Below, piece after piece: positions 7,685-17,076 of a stretch of DNA of 64,000 bases. How positions within the stretch are numbered: the stretch's first letter is position 1; each line of letters begins with the position of its first letter. This DNA is from Carboxydocella sporoproducens DSM 16521 (lineage in GTDB: Bacteria > Bacillota > GCA-003054495 > Carboxydocellales > Carboxydocellaceae): contig NZ_FUXM01000005.1 in assembly GCF_900167165.1 (NCBI RefSeq), positions 46,798 to 110,797 of the forward strand, in the 5' to 3' direction. The notes beneath the pieces were generated by a model, which made no database searches, had not been told where the DNA came from, and saw only the letters and a list, made by a program, of their open reading frames with translations. The position numbers and the translations under genes are program-made.

Positions 7685-8710
7685 TTAAAGTCGCCAGTAT
7701 TTTTTCTGGATCTGCCAGGCATCATCGATGCGCAAACGCTGGGTAGGCCGCACGGGAGCATAAGGAGGAGCCGCCGGGTCGGTGACAGCCACCGGTAACT
7801 CCCCCCAGACGGCCACTGTAGCAGCCACAGCGTGGCCAACTGTAGCCGGATCATAACCTCCCTCCAGCGCAGCCACCAGAGGCCAGGGCTTGATCATTTT
7901 CGCCAGCTGTCCAAATCCTTCACTGGTCAAGGCCAGACTGGAAAGGGGGTCAGCAAAATGGGCATCATATCCTGCCGCCACCAGCAGAAGCTGGGGCTGG
8001 AATTGCTCTAACACCGGCAAAATAATTTTATGCATGGCATAGTAGTAGCCCGTATCCCCTGTATCTTTCGGCAGAGGAATATTGATGTTAAAGCCTTTCC
8101 CCCGTTCGTCGCCTGTTTCTGTTGCCCAGCCAGTATAGGGATATAAGCCATCCTGGTGCAAAGAAATGTATAGCACTTCCGAATCAGAGTAAAAAAACGA
8201 CTGTAAACCATTGCCATGATGAGCATCCCAGTCTAAAATGGCAATACGGTTTAGCCAATACTCCTGCCGGGCATAGTTGGCCCCTATGGCCAGGTTGTTA
8301 AGGACACAAAAGCCCCCTCCCCGCAAAGCGGCAGCATGGTGTCCCGGCGGCCGCACCAGAGCCAGCGCACGGTGATAGACACCCTTCATGACTGCATCGA
8401 TCCCGTCCAGCACCGCACCCACTGCCCGCAGAGCAACATCATAAGTATCCCGGTCAACAACAGTATCTTCTGCCCAGACGCCTCCGCCAGCGGCACAGAA
8501 TGCCTGCAATGCTTCCAGGTATTCATGGGGATGAGCCAGCAACACCTCACTCCGACTGGCCTGACGGGGCCGCCTGCGGGGTACTTTTTCCCACAATCCG
8601 TACTCCTTCAGCTCCCCGACAATAGCCTGCAAGCGGCTACCATGTTCCAGGGAATCGGTCTCGTGTTTCAGAAAAATCTCATCATAAAGCAAGAGTAGGG
8701 GTTCTGTCAT
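7685..8710 (-). CDS. Histone deacetylase superfamily (acetoin-utilisation-like) amidohydrolase
   Basis: A 341-residue arginase/deacetylase-fold zinc enzyme that removes acetyl groups from lysine or small acetylated amines. Family marks seen are RPPGHHA (tandem catalytic histidines, about 133-139), DWDAHHGNG (about 169-177), YISLHQDG, the metal aspartate block AAGYDAHFADPL and EGGYDPATV near the end. The start at 8710 (MTEPLLLLYDE) is one base past the rpe stop codon, with a GGAAAGGTGCGGG purine tract upstream; a longer frame would run into rpe. It is the last gene of the housekeeping block and ends about 25 bases from the riboflavin promoter. The substrate is unknown; AcuC (acetyl-CoA synthetase deacetylation) or acetylpolyamine hydrolysis are both possible. 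Confidence 0.9.
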   Translation of the reverse strand: MTEPLLLLYDEIFLKHETDSLEHGSRLQAIVGELKEYGLWEKVPRRRPRQASRSEVLLAHPHEYLEALQAFCAAGGGVWAEDTVVDRDTYDVALRAVGAVLDGIDAVMKGVYHRALALVRPPGHHAAALRGGGFCVLNNLAIGANYARQEYWLNRIAILDWDAHHGNGLQSFFYSDSEVLYISLHQDGLYPYTGWATETGDERGKGFNINIPLPKDTGDTGYYYAMHKIILPVLEQFQPQLLLVAAGYDAHFADPLSSLALTSEGFGQLAKMIKPWPLVAALEGGYDPATVGHAVAATVAVWGELPVAVTDPAAPPYAPVRPTQRLRIDDAWQIQKKYWRL

Positions 8711-8711
8711 T

Positions 8712-9365
8712 TTACCCGCACCTTTCCCGCAAACTGCGGATTGCTGTCGAGATGTCGGCAGCACCGAAAATATAGGACCCGGCCACCAGGATATCAGCTC
8801 CGGCTTTGACCACCAAGGGCGCAGTTTCCTGGTTAATGCCCCCGTCAACCTGAATGGTAAAATTCAGCTTTCTTTCGCGCCGCCAGGTATTAAGCCGTTC
8901 AATCTTTTCCACCATTTCCGGAATAAAACGCTGTCCGCCAAATCCCGGATTCACAGTCATCAGCAAGACCATGTCCAGATAAGGTAAAACATATTCAATC
9001 ACTGTCAGAGGTGTAGCCGGATTCAAAGCGACAGCTGCCTTGATACCATGATTACGAATGGTTTGCAGGGTCCGATGTAAATGGGTACAGGCTTCCGCAT
9101 GTACGGAAATAATATCGGCACCGGCCTTCACAAATTCTCCAATAAACTGGTCCGGGTTGGTGATCATCAGGTGAACATCGAAAGTCATCCGGCTTTTATC
9201 CCGCAAGGCCTGTACCACCAGCGGACCAATGGTAATGTTAGGGACAAAATGTCCATCCATGACATCGATATGCAGCATTTCCGCACCAGCAGCTTCTACC
9301 TGTGCCACGTGGGCCCAGAGGTTGGCAAAATTCGCTGACAATATGGATGGGGCGATCTGAACCAA
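8712..9365 (-). CDS. rpe: Ribulose-phosphate 3-epimerase
   Basis: Interconverts ribulose 5-phosphate and xylulose 5-phosphate in the pentose phosphate pathway. It is a 217-residue TIM barrel with the diagnostic segments IAPSILSANFANL, LHIDVMDGHFVPNITIG, the metal histidine region (MTFDVHLMI), MTVNPGFGGQ and VDGGIN. Initiation is at a TTG at 9365 with GAGGAGGT seven bases upstream. The gene starts two bases after rsgA and ends one base before the deacetylase-like gene, so it is part of a tightly packed operon. The rsgA-rpe pair is common in Firmicutes. Confidence 0.97.
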   Translation of the reverse strand: MVQIAPSILSANFANLWAHVAQVEAAGAEMLHIDVMDGHFVPNITIGPLVVQALRDKSRMTFDVHLMITNPDQFIGEFVKAGADIISVHAEACTHLHRTLQTIRNHGIKAAVALNPATPLTVIEYVLPYLDMVLLMTVNPGFGGQRFIPEMVEKIERLNTWRRERKLNFTIQVDGGINQETAPLVVKAGADILVAGSYIFGAADISTAIRSLRERCG

Positions 9366-9367
9366 GA

Positions 9368-10234
9368 CTAGTACCTCCTCTCCTGTTCCAGCACTTCTTC
9401 CAGCAATTCCAGGTAATTATGGTAGCGCGTCTGGTCGATCAGCCCCTGCTCTACTGCCAGTCGCACTCCACAATCAGGTTCAGCCCGGTGCATGCAGCCG
9501 GGGAAACGGCATTGCATATAGGGCAAAAAATCGGGATAAAAATGGGCCAGTTCTTTACTATTAACATTATGAAGACTCAAAGAGCTAAAACCAGGCGTAT
9601 CAGCCAGCCAGCCCTCCCCTACGGTCAGCAACTCCACATGCCTGGTAGTATGCCGCCCCCGTCCGATTTTATCACTAACTTCCCCGGTTTTCAGGGAAAG
9701 GCCTGGGGCCAGAGCATTGATCAGGCTGGATTTGCCCGCTCCAGATGGCCCGCAGATTACTGACACCCGGGTAGCCAGATGCTGTTTTAATTCCGGTAAC
9801 CCCTGCCCGGTTACAGCACTGGTAATCAATGTCGTAAACCCGGCCGCCCGGTAGAGAGCAGTCAGCCGTTGTGCGCCCTCCGGATCCAAGTCCCCTTTAT
9901 TAATTACCAGTAGGGGATGAATTCCTTCCGCACTGACCTGTACTAATAAGCGGTCGATCAATAAGCGGTTAGGGTCAGGGTTGGCGGCGGCAAAAACTAG
10001 CAAAGCCTGATCTACATTAGCGATAGGGGGCCTGATGAGAGCGTTACGGCGGGGCAAAATTTCCTCAATTACCCCCTGTTCCCGGTTTAAAGAGGTTATC
10101 TTTACCTCATCCCCTACCAGAGCCGTTTGTTGCAGTTTGCGGAATTTGCCCCGCAGACGGCATTCGTAGACAGTATCTCCAACGCGGACATAGTAATAGC
10201 CGCCTATCCCTTTCAGCACTATTCCTGTCTCCAT
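9368..10234 (-). CDS. rsgA: Ribosome small-subunit biogenesis GTPase RsgA
   Basis: A circularly permuted GTPase that checks 30S subunit maturation. Domain order is an N-terminal OB fold (1-65), then a G domain in which the G4 motif NKGD (112-115) precedes G1 GPSGAGKS (162-169) and G3 DTPG (212-215), then a C-terminal zinc-binding element with Cys242, Cys247, His249 and Cys255. The 288-residue length is normal. It lies ten bases after the PASTA kinase gene; the prpC-prkC-rsgA-rpe order is conserved in Firmicutes, and RsgA is a known PrkC phosphorylation target in Bacillus. Confidence 0.97.
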   Translation of the reverse strand: METGIVLKGIGGYYYVRVGDTVYECRLRGKFRKLQQTALVGDEVKITSLNREQGVIEEILPRRNALIRPPIANVDQALLVFAAANPDPNRLLIDRLLVQVSAEGIHPLLVINKGDLDPEGAQRLTALYRAAGFTTLITSAVTGQGLPELKQHLATRVSVICGPSGAGKSSLINALAPGLSLKTGEVSDKIGRGRHTTRHVELLTVGEGWLADTPGFSSLSLHNVNSKELAHFYPDFLPYMQCRFPGCMHRAEPDCGVRLAVEQGLIDQTRYHNYLELLEEVLEQERRY

Positions 10235-10244
10235 AACCGTCCTC

Positions 10245-12119
10245 CTATGGGGTTAGTTCCTGTTCTTCTGATTTTTGTCCATCAATGAAAATCAAAGCTT
10301 TAGCTTTACCGTAGTATCTGATCGGCACCACCAGAGTGGAACCCCCGGTGCCACTGCCAATAAACTCCTGTCTGCCTTCCGGGCTCTTGTTATCCACTAC
10401 TTTGATGGAGACCTGGTGGGGCTCACCTGCCCCGGGGATGTTTACCGAAATAGAAATTTGCTGAGGCTGAGGTCCAGGACCGGCGCTTACTTTCAGTTTG
10501 ACACTGCTACCCTTTTCCGTTTCTGTCCCCGGCTGAGGCTCCTGACTGATAACTGTCCCAGGGAAAAAGTCCGTACTGGCTTCCTGAGTAATATTTTCCT
10601 CCGGTACTTTCAGGCCCATGGCTTCCAGGGCTGCCCTGGCAGCAGTAAGGCTTAACCCGGTAACATTGGGCATTTTCAGCAACACCGGTTTTTTACCCTT
10701 GCTGACCACCAGATTTACTGCAGTCTGGCGGGGGACTTGTTCACCAGCAGCCGGGTTCTGGGAAATAACTGTATCCTTTTCATATTCATCACTGTACTGG
10801 TAATCAATCGTCCCCAGAGCTAACCCTGCCTTTTCCAGGGCCAGACGAGCATCTTCCTTATCCTGGCCTGAAAGATCAGGCACATTCACCTTTTCCACTC
10901 CTACACTGACAATTACACCAATAGCCTGCCCTTCCCGCACTTCAGTCCCGGGCTTTTCCCGTTGACTGATTATCCGGTTCTCCGCAATGGTGTCACTATA
11001 TTCCCGCCCCAGCACTTCCAGTTGCAAATGAGCTGGCTTTAAGCGCTGTTCTGCCTCTTCTACTGTCAAATTGGTCAAATCCGGCACTTCCACCGTTTTG
11101 GGTAAAAGCAGAAAATAGCCAGCTCCCCCGAGAATTAACAGGGTAACCAGAATAGCCAGCCAGGCCCAGAGTTTACGTTTATTTTTCTTTTCCCTGGCAG
11201 CCTGCTGCTTACCCAGAGCCTGTTTCAGTTCATCCCGGGGCAAAACCATGGTTGGATTTTCATCCAGCATCAGTTTTTTCGTCTGTTCACTAATTTGGCC
11301 TATGAGGACTGTCCTCAGGTCCTCCAGCATCTCCTCCGCACTGGCATAGCGGCGCGCCCGGTCTTTGGCCATTGCCCGCCGAACCACCATCTCCAGCTCC
11401 GGGCTAACGGCAGGATTCAGCTTGGATAGAGAGGGAGGCTGATCCCCCATATGTTTCATGGCTACTGCAATTGGCGATTCTCCCTCATATGGCAGCCGCC
11501 CGGCCAGCATTTCAAACAGCACGACCCCCACCGAGTAAAGGTCAGACTGAAAAGAGGCCGGTTCTCCTCGAGCCTGTTCAGGGGAAATATAATGGACTGA
11601 GCCTACAATCGTCCCGGTTTGGGTCACAGTAACATCGGTTGTGGAGCGGGCGATGCCGAAATCAGTGACTTTTACCCTTCCATCTTTGGCAATGAGGATA
11701 TTACCTGACTTGATATCCCGATGCACAATCCCACTGGCATGGGCATGGACCAAAGCCGCACAGATCTGCCGGGCTATATCTACCGCTTCCACCGGTGCCA
11801 GCGGGCCCTTTTCCCGGATATATCTTTTCAAGGTGATGCCATCAATATATTCCATTACGATATAGTGGATAATTCCGTCCTGACCTACATCAAAGACATT
11901 GACAATATTGGGGTGAGACAAACGGGCCACCGCCTGGGCTTCCCGCCGAAAGCGTTCTACAAAATCAGCATCATCAGAATACTGCGGGCGCAGGATTTTA
12001 ATGGTAACATCCCGCTGCAAATAGCGACAATGAGCCCGATATACTACTGCCATGCCGCCGCCACCTAACAGCTCCTCTACATGATAACGGCCTGCTATTA
12101 CTCTGCCTATCAGTTCCAT
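10245..12119 (-). CDS. prkC: PASTA-domain Ser/Thr protein kinase
   Basis: Membrane kinase that senses peptidoglycan fragments through its extracellular PASTA repeats. The kinase domain (about 10-270) has the Gly-rich loop LGGGGMAVVY, Lys41, HRDIKSGN with catalytic Asp135 and DFG (153-155). A basic juxtamembrane linker leads to one transmembrane helix (317-339). Outside there are three PASTA repeats (about 343-408, 412-477 and 480-550), then a 70-residue beta-rich tail of unknown role. The start is set at ATG 12119, preceded by GAGGTGAGG; a GTG at 12128 that overlaps the prpC stop is an alternative. It is coupled to prpC, its cognate phosphatase. Confidence 0.96.
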   Translation of the reverse strand: MELIGRVIAGRYHVEELLGGGGMAVVYRAHCRYLQRDVTIKILRPQYSDDADFVERFRREAQAVARLSHPNIVNVFDVGQDGIIHYIVMEYIDGITLKRYIREKGPLAPVEAVDIARQICAALVHAHASGIVHRDIKSGNILIAKDGRVKVTDFGIARSTTDVTVTQTGTIVGSVHYISPEQARGEPASFQSDLYSVGVVLFEMLAGRLPYEGESPIAVAMKHMGDQPPSLSKLNPAVSPELEMVVRRAMAKDRARRYASAEEMLEDLRTVLIGQISEQTKKLMLDENPTMVLPRDELKQALGKQQAAREKKNKRKLWAWLAILVTLLILGGAGYFLLLPKTVEVPDLTNLTVEEAEQRLKPAHLQLEVLGREYSDTIAENRIISQREKPGTEVREGQAIGVIVSVGVEKVNVPDLSGQDKEDARLALEKAGLALGTIDYQYSDEYEKDTVISQNPAAGEQVPRQTAVNLVVSKGKKPVLLKMPNVTGLSLTAARAALEAMGLKVPEENITQEASTDFFPGTVISQEPQPGTETEKGSSVKLKVSAGPGPQPQQISISVNIPGAGEPHQVSIKVVDNKSPEGRQEFIGSGTGGSTLVVPIRYYGKAKALIFIDGQKSEEQELTP

Positions 12120-12124
12120 GGTCC

Positions 12125-12883
12125 TCACCTCGGTTTTACCAGCACCAGCGTGATGTTATCCTTGCCACCCCGCTCAAGTGCCTCCTCTATCAGCCTGTTT
12201 GCCAGGGTAGGTAAGTCACTGTTATCTTCCTGCCATGTTTGCAGCAATTCCAGCATTTCCTCATCTCTAACCTGACCGCTTAAACCATCGGTGCAAAAAA
12301 GATACAGGTCATCAGGTTCTATGGTTAGTTCCGTTAAATCCACCACTACGGCCGGATCCATCCCCAGAGCTCTAGTCAGGATATTACGCTGGGGATGTTT
12401 AAAAGCTTCCTCCAAACTGATTCCGCCATTCTGGTAAAGCTGATAGACCAGGGAATGGTCATGGGTTAATAACTTCAGTTCTCCTCGCCGCCAGCGGTAT
12501 GCCCGGCTGTCACCCACATGAGCAATAACTAACAGGTTACTGTCCCCGGAGAAATAACCACAGGTCACGGTAGTACCCATGCCCAGGTTTTGATTTTCCA
12601 GCCGCCCGCGGTGATAAATTTCCTGGTTGGCTTTCTCCACTGCCTGGCGTAAAAGTCCCAGTATCCCAGGGCCTATTAATTGTTCCCGATTCCGGGCCAA
12701 CTCCTGGATTATTATCTCCCCGGCCATCTGGCTGGCAATCTCCCCTGCAGCATGACCGCCCATCCCATCAGCTACCCCGAATAAATTGAGATCAGGAGCC
12801 AAAATAAAAGCATCCTGATTGTTTTTTCTGACCAGACCAACATGGGTACCTACCGCAAACTGCAATTTTCCCACCTCACACAT
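12125..12883 (-). CDS. prpC: PP2C-type protein phosphatase (PrkC partner)
   Basis: A metal-dependent Ser/Thr phosphatase of 252 residues that reverses PrkC phosphorylation. The PP2C signature residues are visible: the N-terminal RKNNQDAF, the metal aspartates of GVADGMGGHAAGE (about 37-49), HVGDSRAY in the middle, LFCTDGLSG and the final GGKDNITLVLV. Start at 12883 with an AGGGAGAG site. Its stop overlaps a possible GTG start of the kinase. The phosphatase is directly followed by the kinase and preceded by an FHA protein that may read the phosphorylation. Confidence 0.96.
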   Translation of the reverse strand: MCEVGKLQFAVGTHVGLVRKNNQDAFILAPDLNLFGVADGMGGHAAGEIASQMAGEIIIQELARNREQLIGPGILGLLRQAVEKANQEIYHRGRLENQNLGMGTTVTCGYFSGDSNLLVIAHVGDSRAYRWRRGELKLLTHDHSLVYQLYQNGGISLEEAFKHPQRNILTRALGMDPAVVVDLTELTIEPDDLYLFCTDGLSGQVRDEEMLELLQTWQEDNSDLPTLANRLIEEALERGGKDNITLVLVKPR

Positions 12884-12890
12884 ACTCTCC

Positions 12891-13286
12891 CTAGAGATAA
12901 AACTCTGCTTCCCAGGGTCCTATCTTAATCCTGTCCCCCGGGGAAAGCAGTACTTCTGTTACCGGTCGCCCGTTAACCAGAGTACCATTGGCACTGTCCA
13001 GGTCCTGCAGAACCCAGCCTCTGTCAGTCGGCAGAATCCTGGCATGGAGTCTCGATACCGTTGGATGATTAATAGTAATGGTGCAGTCCTCTCTTCGGCC
13101 TATGTACACCGTTTGCCGGGGCAGGGCAAGGCGCATGCCAGTATCCTCCCCGGATAATATTACTAACGCCGCAGCTGCGGCTGAACTTATTTCCTGACAC
13201 TGGGCCGGTAAAGCAAACACAATGGTGCCATCCTGACCACTCATCAACTCTTTTTTACGCCGCCATAGCCTTCTCCACCAGCTCAT
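12891..13286 (-). CDS. FHA-domain protein, probable phosphothreonine reader
   Basis: A 131-residue protein. The first 15 residues are very basic (WWRRLWRRKK) and may touch the membrane or a nucleic acid. Residues about 40-131 form an FHA domain with the conserved YIGRREDC, SRLHARI (Ser and His of the phosphothreonine pocket) and DSANGTLVNG. FHA domains bind phosphothreonine peptides. Its ATG overlaps the rlmN stop codon (ATGA), and prpC and prkC follow immediately, so a role in PrkC signalling is a reasonable inference. Confidence 0.88.
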   Translation of the reverse strand: MSWWRRLWRRKKELMSGQDGTIVFALPAQCQEISSAAAAALVILSGEDTGMRLALPRQTVYIGRREDCTITINHPTVSRLHARILPTDRGWVLQDLDSANGTLVNGRPVTEVLLSPGDRIKIGPWEAEFYL

Positions 13287-14326
13287 CCTTTCCCGCTCCT
13301 CTCAGCCATTACCCTGCGGCGCAATTGACCGCAGGCGGCATCAATTTCCTGGCCCAGTTCCCGCCGGACGGAAACCTCCAGCCCGTATGTTTCGACTATT
13401 CTACGAAAACGGGCAATTTCCTGCTGTTCAGGCCGCTCCCAGTCATATTCAGGAACTGGATTGATGGGTATTAAATTCACATGAGCCAGGCGACCCCGCA
13501 ATAAACTGCCCAGTTGCCGCGCCAGTTCTTCACTATCATTTACTCCTTTGATCAGGGCATACTCATAGGTAATCCGGCGCCCGGTCTGCTCAGTGTAAAA
13601 ATCACAGGCAGCCAGCAACTTTTGCAAGGGATATTTGCGGTTGATCGGCAAAAGGTAACTGCGCAGCTGATCATTGGGCGCATGAAGGGATATGGCCAGG
13701 GTAATGGCCAGTCCTTCCCGGGCCAGGTCATAGATGCGAGGTACCAGACCACTGGTAGAAACTGTCAGGTGACGCTGACCAATATTTAGACCCTGGCGGT
13801 CACTGACCAGACGCAAAAACTTTACTACCTCATCATAGTTATCCAGAGGTTCGCCAGTCCCCATCACCACTACCCGGCCTACTCTGGATCCGCTCAGTTT
13901 TTGCATAGCCAGCACTTGATCATAAATCTCCCAGGCCTCCAGATTGCGCACCAGACCGCCAAGAGTGGAAGCGCAAAGGCGACAGCCCATACGACAACCC
14001 ACCTGACTGGAAACGCAGACACTGGTGCCGTAATTATACACCATCAACACCGTTTCCACCGCCTGCCCATCGGGTAGGGCAAAGAGGGCCTTAATGGTCC
14101 CATCCCTGGCCTGCTGGCTGGTAACCAGCTGCAGACTCTCGATTTTTGCCTTTTCCCGCAGCTGTTGCCTCATTTCTTTACTCAAATTGGTCATAGCCTC
14201 AAAATCCGTAACCCCTTTTTGCCAGATCCACTGGTAAATTTGCTGGGCCCGGAAGGCGGGCTGCCCCAGTTCAGCGGTTAGCCAGCAGGTAAGCTCAGGC
14301 AAAGAAAGGGTTTTTAGATTGATCAT
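13283..14326 (-). CDS. rlmN: Dual-specificity 23S rRNA / tRNA (adenine-C2) methyltransferase RlmN
   Basis: A radical SAM enzyme that methylates C2 of A2503 in 23S rRNA and of A37 in tRNAs. The 347-residue protein has the radical-SAM triad as CRMGCRLCAS (CX3CX2C, about 111-118), the VVMGTGEPLDNYD block, VSTSGLVPRI and LAISLHAPND. The C-terminal ELGQEIDAACGQLRR carries the second methyl-accepting cysteine. It is 5 bases downstream of rsmB, and its stop overlaps the FHA gene. Confidence 0.97.
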   Translation of the reverse strand: MINLKTLSLPELTCWLTAELGQPAFRAQQIYQWIWQKGVTDFEAMTNLSKEMRQQLREKAKIESLQLVTSQQARDGTIKALFALPDGQAVETVLMVYNYGTSVCVSSQVGCRMGCRLCASTLGGLVRNLEAWEIYDQVLAMQKLSGSRVGRVVVMGTGEPLDNYDEVVKFLRLVSDRQGLNIGQRHLTVSTSGLVPRIYDLAREGLAITLAISLHAPNDQLRSYLLPINRKYPLQKLLAACDFYTEQTGRRITYEYALIKGVNDSEELARQLGSLLRGRLAHVNLIPINPVPEYDWERPEQQEIARFRRIVETYGLEVSVRRELGQEIDAACGQLRRRVMAERSGKG

Positions 14327-14331
14327 CGTTC

Positions 14332-15645
14332 CTATTTATCCTCCTTCCGCCAGCGGGCCAGGAAAAAGCCATCACTATTTTCCCGGTGAGGCAAGAGCTG
14401 TATTTCTCCGGCAGGCGCTCCCTCCCAGGGCAAAAGTTGAAACTCGGGAAAATTTTCCCCAAACCAGCGAGCAACCTCCTGATTTTCCTGGCGGTTGATG
14501 GTACAGGTACTATAAACCAGGATTCCTCCTGGTGCTACACAGGCCGCAGCGGCCTGTAGGATCCGTTTTTGAAGCTCCGGGAGACTCTTTAAATCTGCCG
14601 CAGCTTTTTGCCAGCGTATTTCTGGCCTGCGCCTGATTACCCCCAGTCCGGAACAAGGGGCATCTACCAGCACCCGGTCAAACCGGTTATGCCAGGCAGA
14701 TGGCAAAGCGGTAGCGTCCTGCAATACCGTGTGGATGGATTTTATCCCCAGACGCAAACAATTGTCCTCAATCAGCTTCAACTTATGGGGATGAATATCA
14801 CAGGCTACGATTTCCCCCTGGTCAGACATCAGCTGGGCTAGATGGGTGGTTTTGCCTCCCGGTGCAGCACAGGTATCCAGTACCTTCATACCCGGAAGGG
14901 GTGCTACCACATGGGCCACCTGCATGGATGCCTGGTCCTGTACCAGCCACCAGCCCTCCGCAAAACCCGGTATACGGGTGAGCAAGTCAAAGTCCGTCAG
15001 TTCTACCCCTTCTGGTGGCCAGGACAGTTCTTTTACTCCAGTACCCGCCGCCTGCAGGCGTTCCACCAGTTCTGCCCGGGTCAGGCGCAGGGTATTGGTC
15101 CGTAAAGTCAAGGGGGGGATGTTATTTCCGGCAGCCAGCAGTTTTTCTGTGTCTTCTTCCCCCAGTTCCTTTAGCCACAATTGTACCAGCCAGCGAGGAT
15201 AGCTGTAAAAAACACTGAGGTAGCCCACTAGATCCTGATTCCGATCTGGCCAGCTCCAGTTACCTTGGTTGCGCAACAGATTGCGCAATACCCCATTAAC
15301 CAGGCCGGCAAGCCCGGTAAATTTGTTCTTTTTGGCAAGTTCCACACTGGTATGTACTGCTGCCGGGCCTGGTATCCTTTCACTTTTTACAATCTGGTAA
15401 GCACCTACCAGCAGGATAGCCTGCAATCTGTGGGGCATCTTTTCCAGGGGCTTACTTAAAAACTGATTTAATAGCCAGGCCAATGCTAAATAGTATTTTA
15501 CAGTACCATAAACCAGTTCAGTTACCAGCTTGCGTTCCCTGCTATCCAGGGCACTGGCGGCTTTATTCAGAGTCAGGTTGGAATAGGCCTGTTGCCATAA
15601 TACCTGTTCCACTATTTCTACTGCTATTTGACGTGGTTCTTTCAA
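14332..15645 (-). CDS. rsmB: 16S rRNA (cytosine-967-C5) methyltransferase
   Basis: SAM-dependent rRNA m5C methyltransferase of 437 residues. The N-terminal NusB-like RNA-binding domain (about 1-140) precedes a Rossmann methyltransferase domain with VLDTCAAPGGKTTHLA, DAPCSGLG (catalytic Cys) and the second active cysteine in VYSTCTINRQENQ. It follows fmt by 16 bases; the def-fmt-rsmB cluster is widespread. Confidence 0.97.
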   Translation of the reverse strand: MKEPRQIAVEIVEQVLWQQAYSNLTLNKAASALDSRERKLVTELVYGTVKYYLALAWLLNQFLSKPLEKMPHRLQAILLVGAYQIVKSERIPGPAAVHTSVELAKKNKFTGLAGLVNGVLRNLLRNQGNWSWPDRNQDLVGYLSVFYSYPRWLVQLWLKELGEEDTEKLLAAGNNIPPLTLRTNTLRLTRAELVERLQAAGTGVKELSWPPEGVELTDFDLLTRIPGFAEGWWLVQDQASMQVAHVVAPLPGMKVLDTCAAPGGKTTHLAQLMSDQGEIVACDIHPHKLKLIEDNCLRLGIKSIHTVLQDATALPSAWHNRFDRVLVDAPCSGLGVIRRRPEIRWQKAAADLKSLPELQKRILQAAAACVAPGGILVYSTCTINRQENQEVARWFGENFPEFQLLPWEGAPAGEIQLLPHRENSDGFFLARWRKEDK

Positions 15646-15661
15646 AGTTATTCCACCAACT

Positions 15662-16591
15662 TTATTCCAGTTTAGTTCCAGCCTGCAGTTTGCGCCCCCT
15701 CAGGAAGTCTGCCCCGGTCATGGCCCTGCTTCCTGCTGGCTGCAACTGGGTCAGCACCAGGTGCCCATCTCCGGCTGCCACCACTGGTCCTTCTGCGCGC
15801 AATTCCACTACAGTTCCCGGATCAGCCAGCGGTGTGCCAGGTTCAAACCTGGCCTGCCAGATTTTCAGGGGATTCCCTTCCCAGAGGGTATAGGCCCCCG
15901 GCCAGGGGTTTAAGCCCCGGATCAGGTTGACAATCTGCTGGCCGCCAGCCCCCCAGTTAATCCGCTCTGTTTCCCGATTCAGCATTGGCGCATAGGTGGC
16001 CCGACTATGGTCCTGGGGTTCCCGGGGCGCCTGGCCCTGCTCGATTTGGGTCAGGGTTTGCACCAGCAACTCTGCCCCCAGAGTGGCCAGCCGGTCATGC
16101 AAAGTTCCAAAGGTATCCGTATCCGTAATGGGCACTTTGGCTTTCAGAATCATATCCCCGGCATCCAGTTCCCTGCTCATGTACATGGTTGTAATACCGG
16201 TTTCCTGTTCACCATTAATGATTGCCCATTGGATAGGGGCAGCTCCCCGGTAGCGAGGCAGCAAAGAAGCATGGACATTGATACAACCCAGGGGCGGCAA
16301 TTGCAGGATCTTTTCCGGCAATATCTGACCATAAGCTACTACCACAATGGCATCTGGCCGTAATTCTTCCAGCTCTGCCAGAAAGTTTTCATCTTTAACT
16401 TTCAAGGGCTGAAAAACCGGCCAGCCCCGGCTTAGAGCCGCTTCTTTAACAGGGGAGAAAGAAACTTTCTGTCCCCGCCCCCGCGGTCGGTCCGGCTGGG
16501 TTACTACACCTACCACCTGCCAGCCGGGCTGGTCCAATGCCAGCAAGCTGGGCACAGCAAAATCAGGGGTTCCCATAAAGACAATCCGCAT
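15662..16591 (-). CDS. fmt: Methionyl-tRNA formyltransferase
   Basis: Formylates initiator Met-tRNA using 10-formyl-tetrahydrofolate. The 309-residue protein starts MRIVFMGTPDFAVPSL, a hallmark sequence. The folate-binding and catalytic blocks are visible as INVHASLLPRYRGAAPIQWAI (about 108-128) and the GITTMYMSRELDAGDM block; a C-terminal OB fold begins near residue 205. It is 12 bases from def, its functional partner. Confidence 0.98.
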   Translation of the reverse strand: MRIVFMGTPDFAVPSLLALDQPGWQVVGVVTQPDRPRGRGQKVSFSPVKEAALSRGWPVFQPLKVKDENFLAELEELRPDAIVVVAYGQILPEKILQLPPLGCINVHASLLPRYRGAAPIQWAIINGEQETGITTMYMSRELDAGDMILKAKVPITDTDTFGTLHDRLATLGAELLVQTLTQIEQGQAPREPQDHSRATYAPMLNRETERINWGAGGQQIVNLIRGLNPWPGAYTLWEGNPLKIWQARFEPGTPLADPGTVVELRAEGPVVAAGDGHLVLTQLQPAGSRAMTGADFLRGRKLQAGTKLE

Positions 16592-16603
16592 GCTGTATCC
16601 CTC

Positions 16604-17059
16604 CTATTTGCTGGGGCGCAGATTTTCTGCTTTATCTACATATAAGATACCATCAAGATGGTCAATTTCATGCTGGAAGGCGCGGGCCAGCAAGCCTTCG
16701 GCCTCATATTCCACCAGTTCCCCCTGGCGGTTTAGACCGCGGACCTTAACTCTAGCCCATCTCTCCACATCCCCCTGTTTGCCGGGAACAGAAAGACAAC
16801 CTTCCACCGCCACTTCCTTGCCTTCACAATGGATAATCTCTGGATTGATCAGTTCAATCAGTCCCTCACCCACATCAACTACTATCACCCGTTTGCTGAT
16901 GCCAATCTGGGGAGCAGCCAGCCCTACCCCTTCCGCATCATACATAGTATCAGCCATGTTTTCCAGGAGCTTGATGATATTGGGGGTAATCTCTTTTACC
17001 GGTTTGGCAACTTGACGCAGAACAGGATCGCCAATCTCCACTATTTTAAATACTGCCAT
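16604..17059 (-). CDS. def: Peptide deformylase
   Basis: Removes the formyl group from nascent proteins. The 151-residue metalloprotease has the three class motifs: [10 protein letters not shown] (about 43-52), EGCLSVPG (metal Cys) and QHEIDHLDG (metal histidines and catalytic Glu). It lies 17 bases downstream of priA and directly upstream of fmt. Confidence 0.98.
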   Translation of the reverse strand: MAVFKIVEIGDPVLRQVAKPVKEITPNIIKLLENMADTMYDAEGVGLAAPQIGISKRVIVVDVGEGLIELINPEIIHCEGKEVAVEGCLSVPGKQGDVERWARVKVRGLNRQGELVEYEAEGLLARAFQHEIDHLDGILYVDKAENLRPSK

Positions 17060-17076
17060 TAATTATCTCCCTCACT

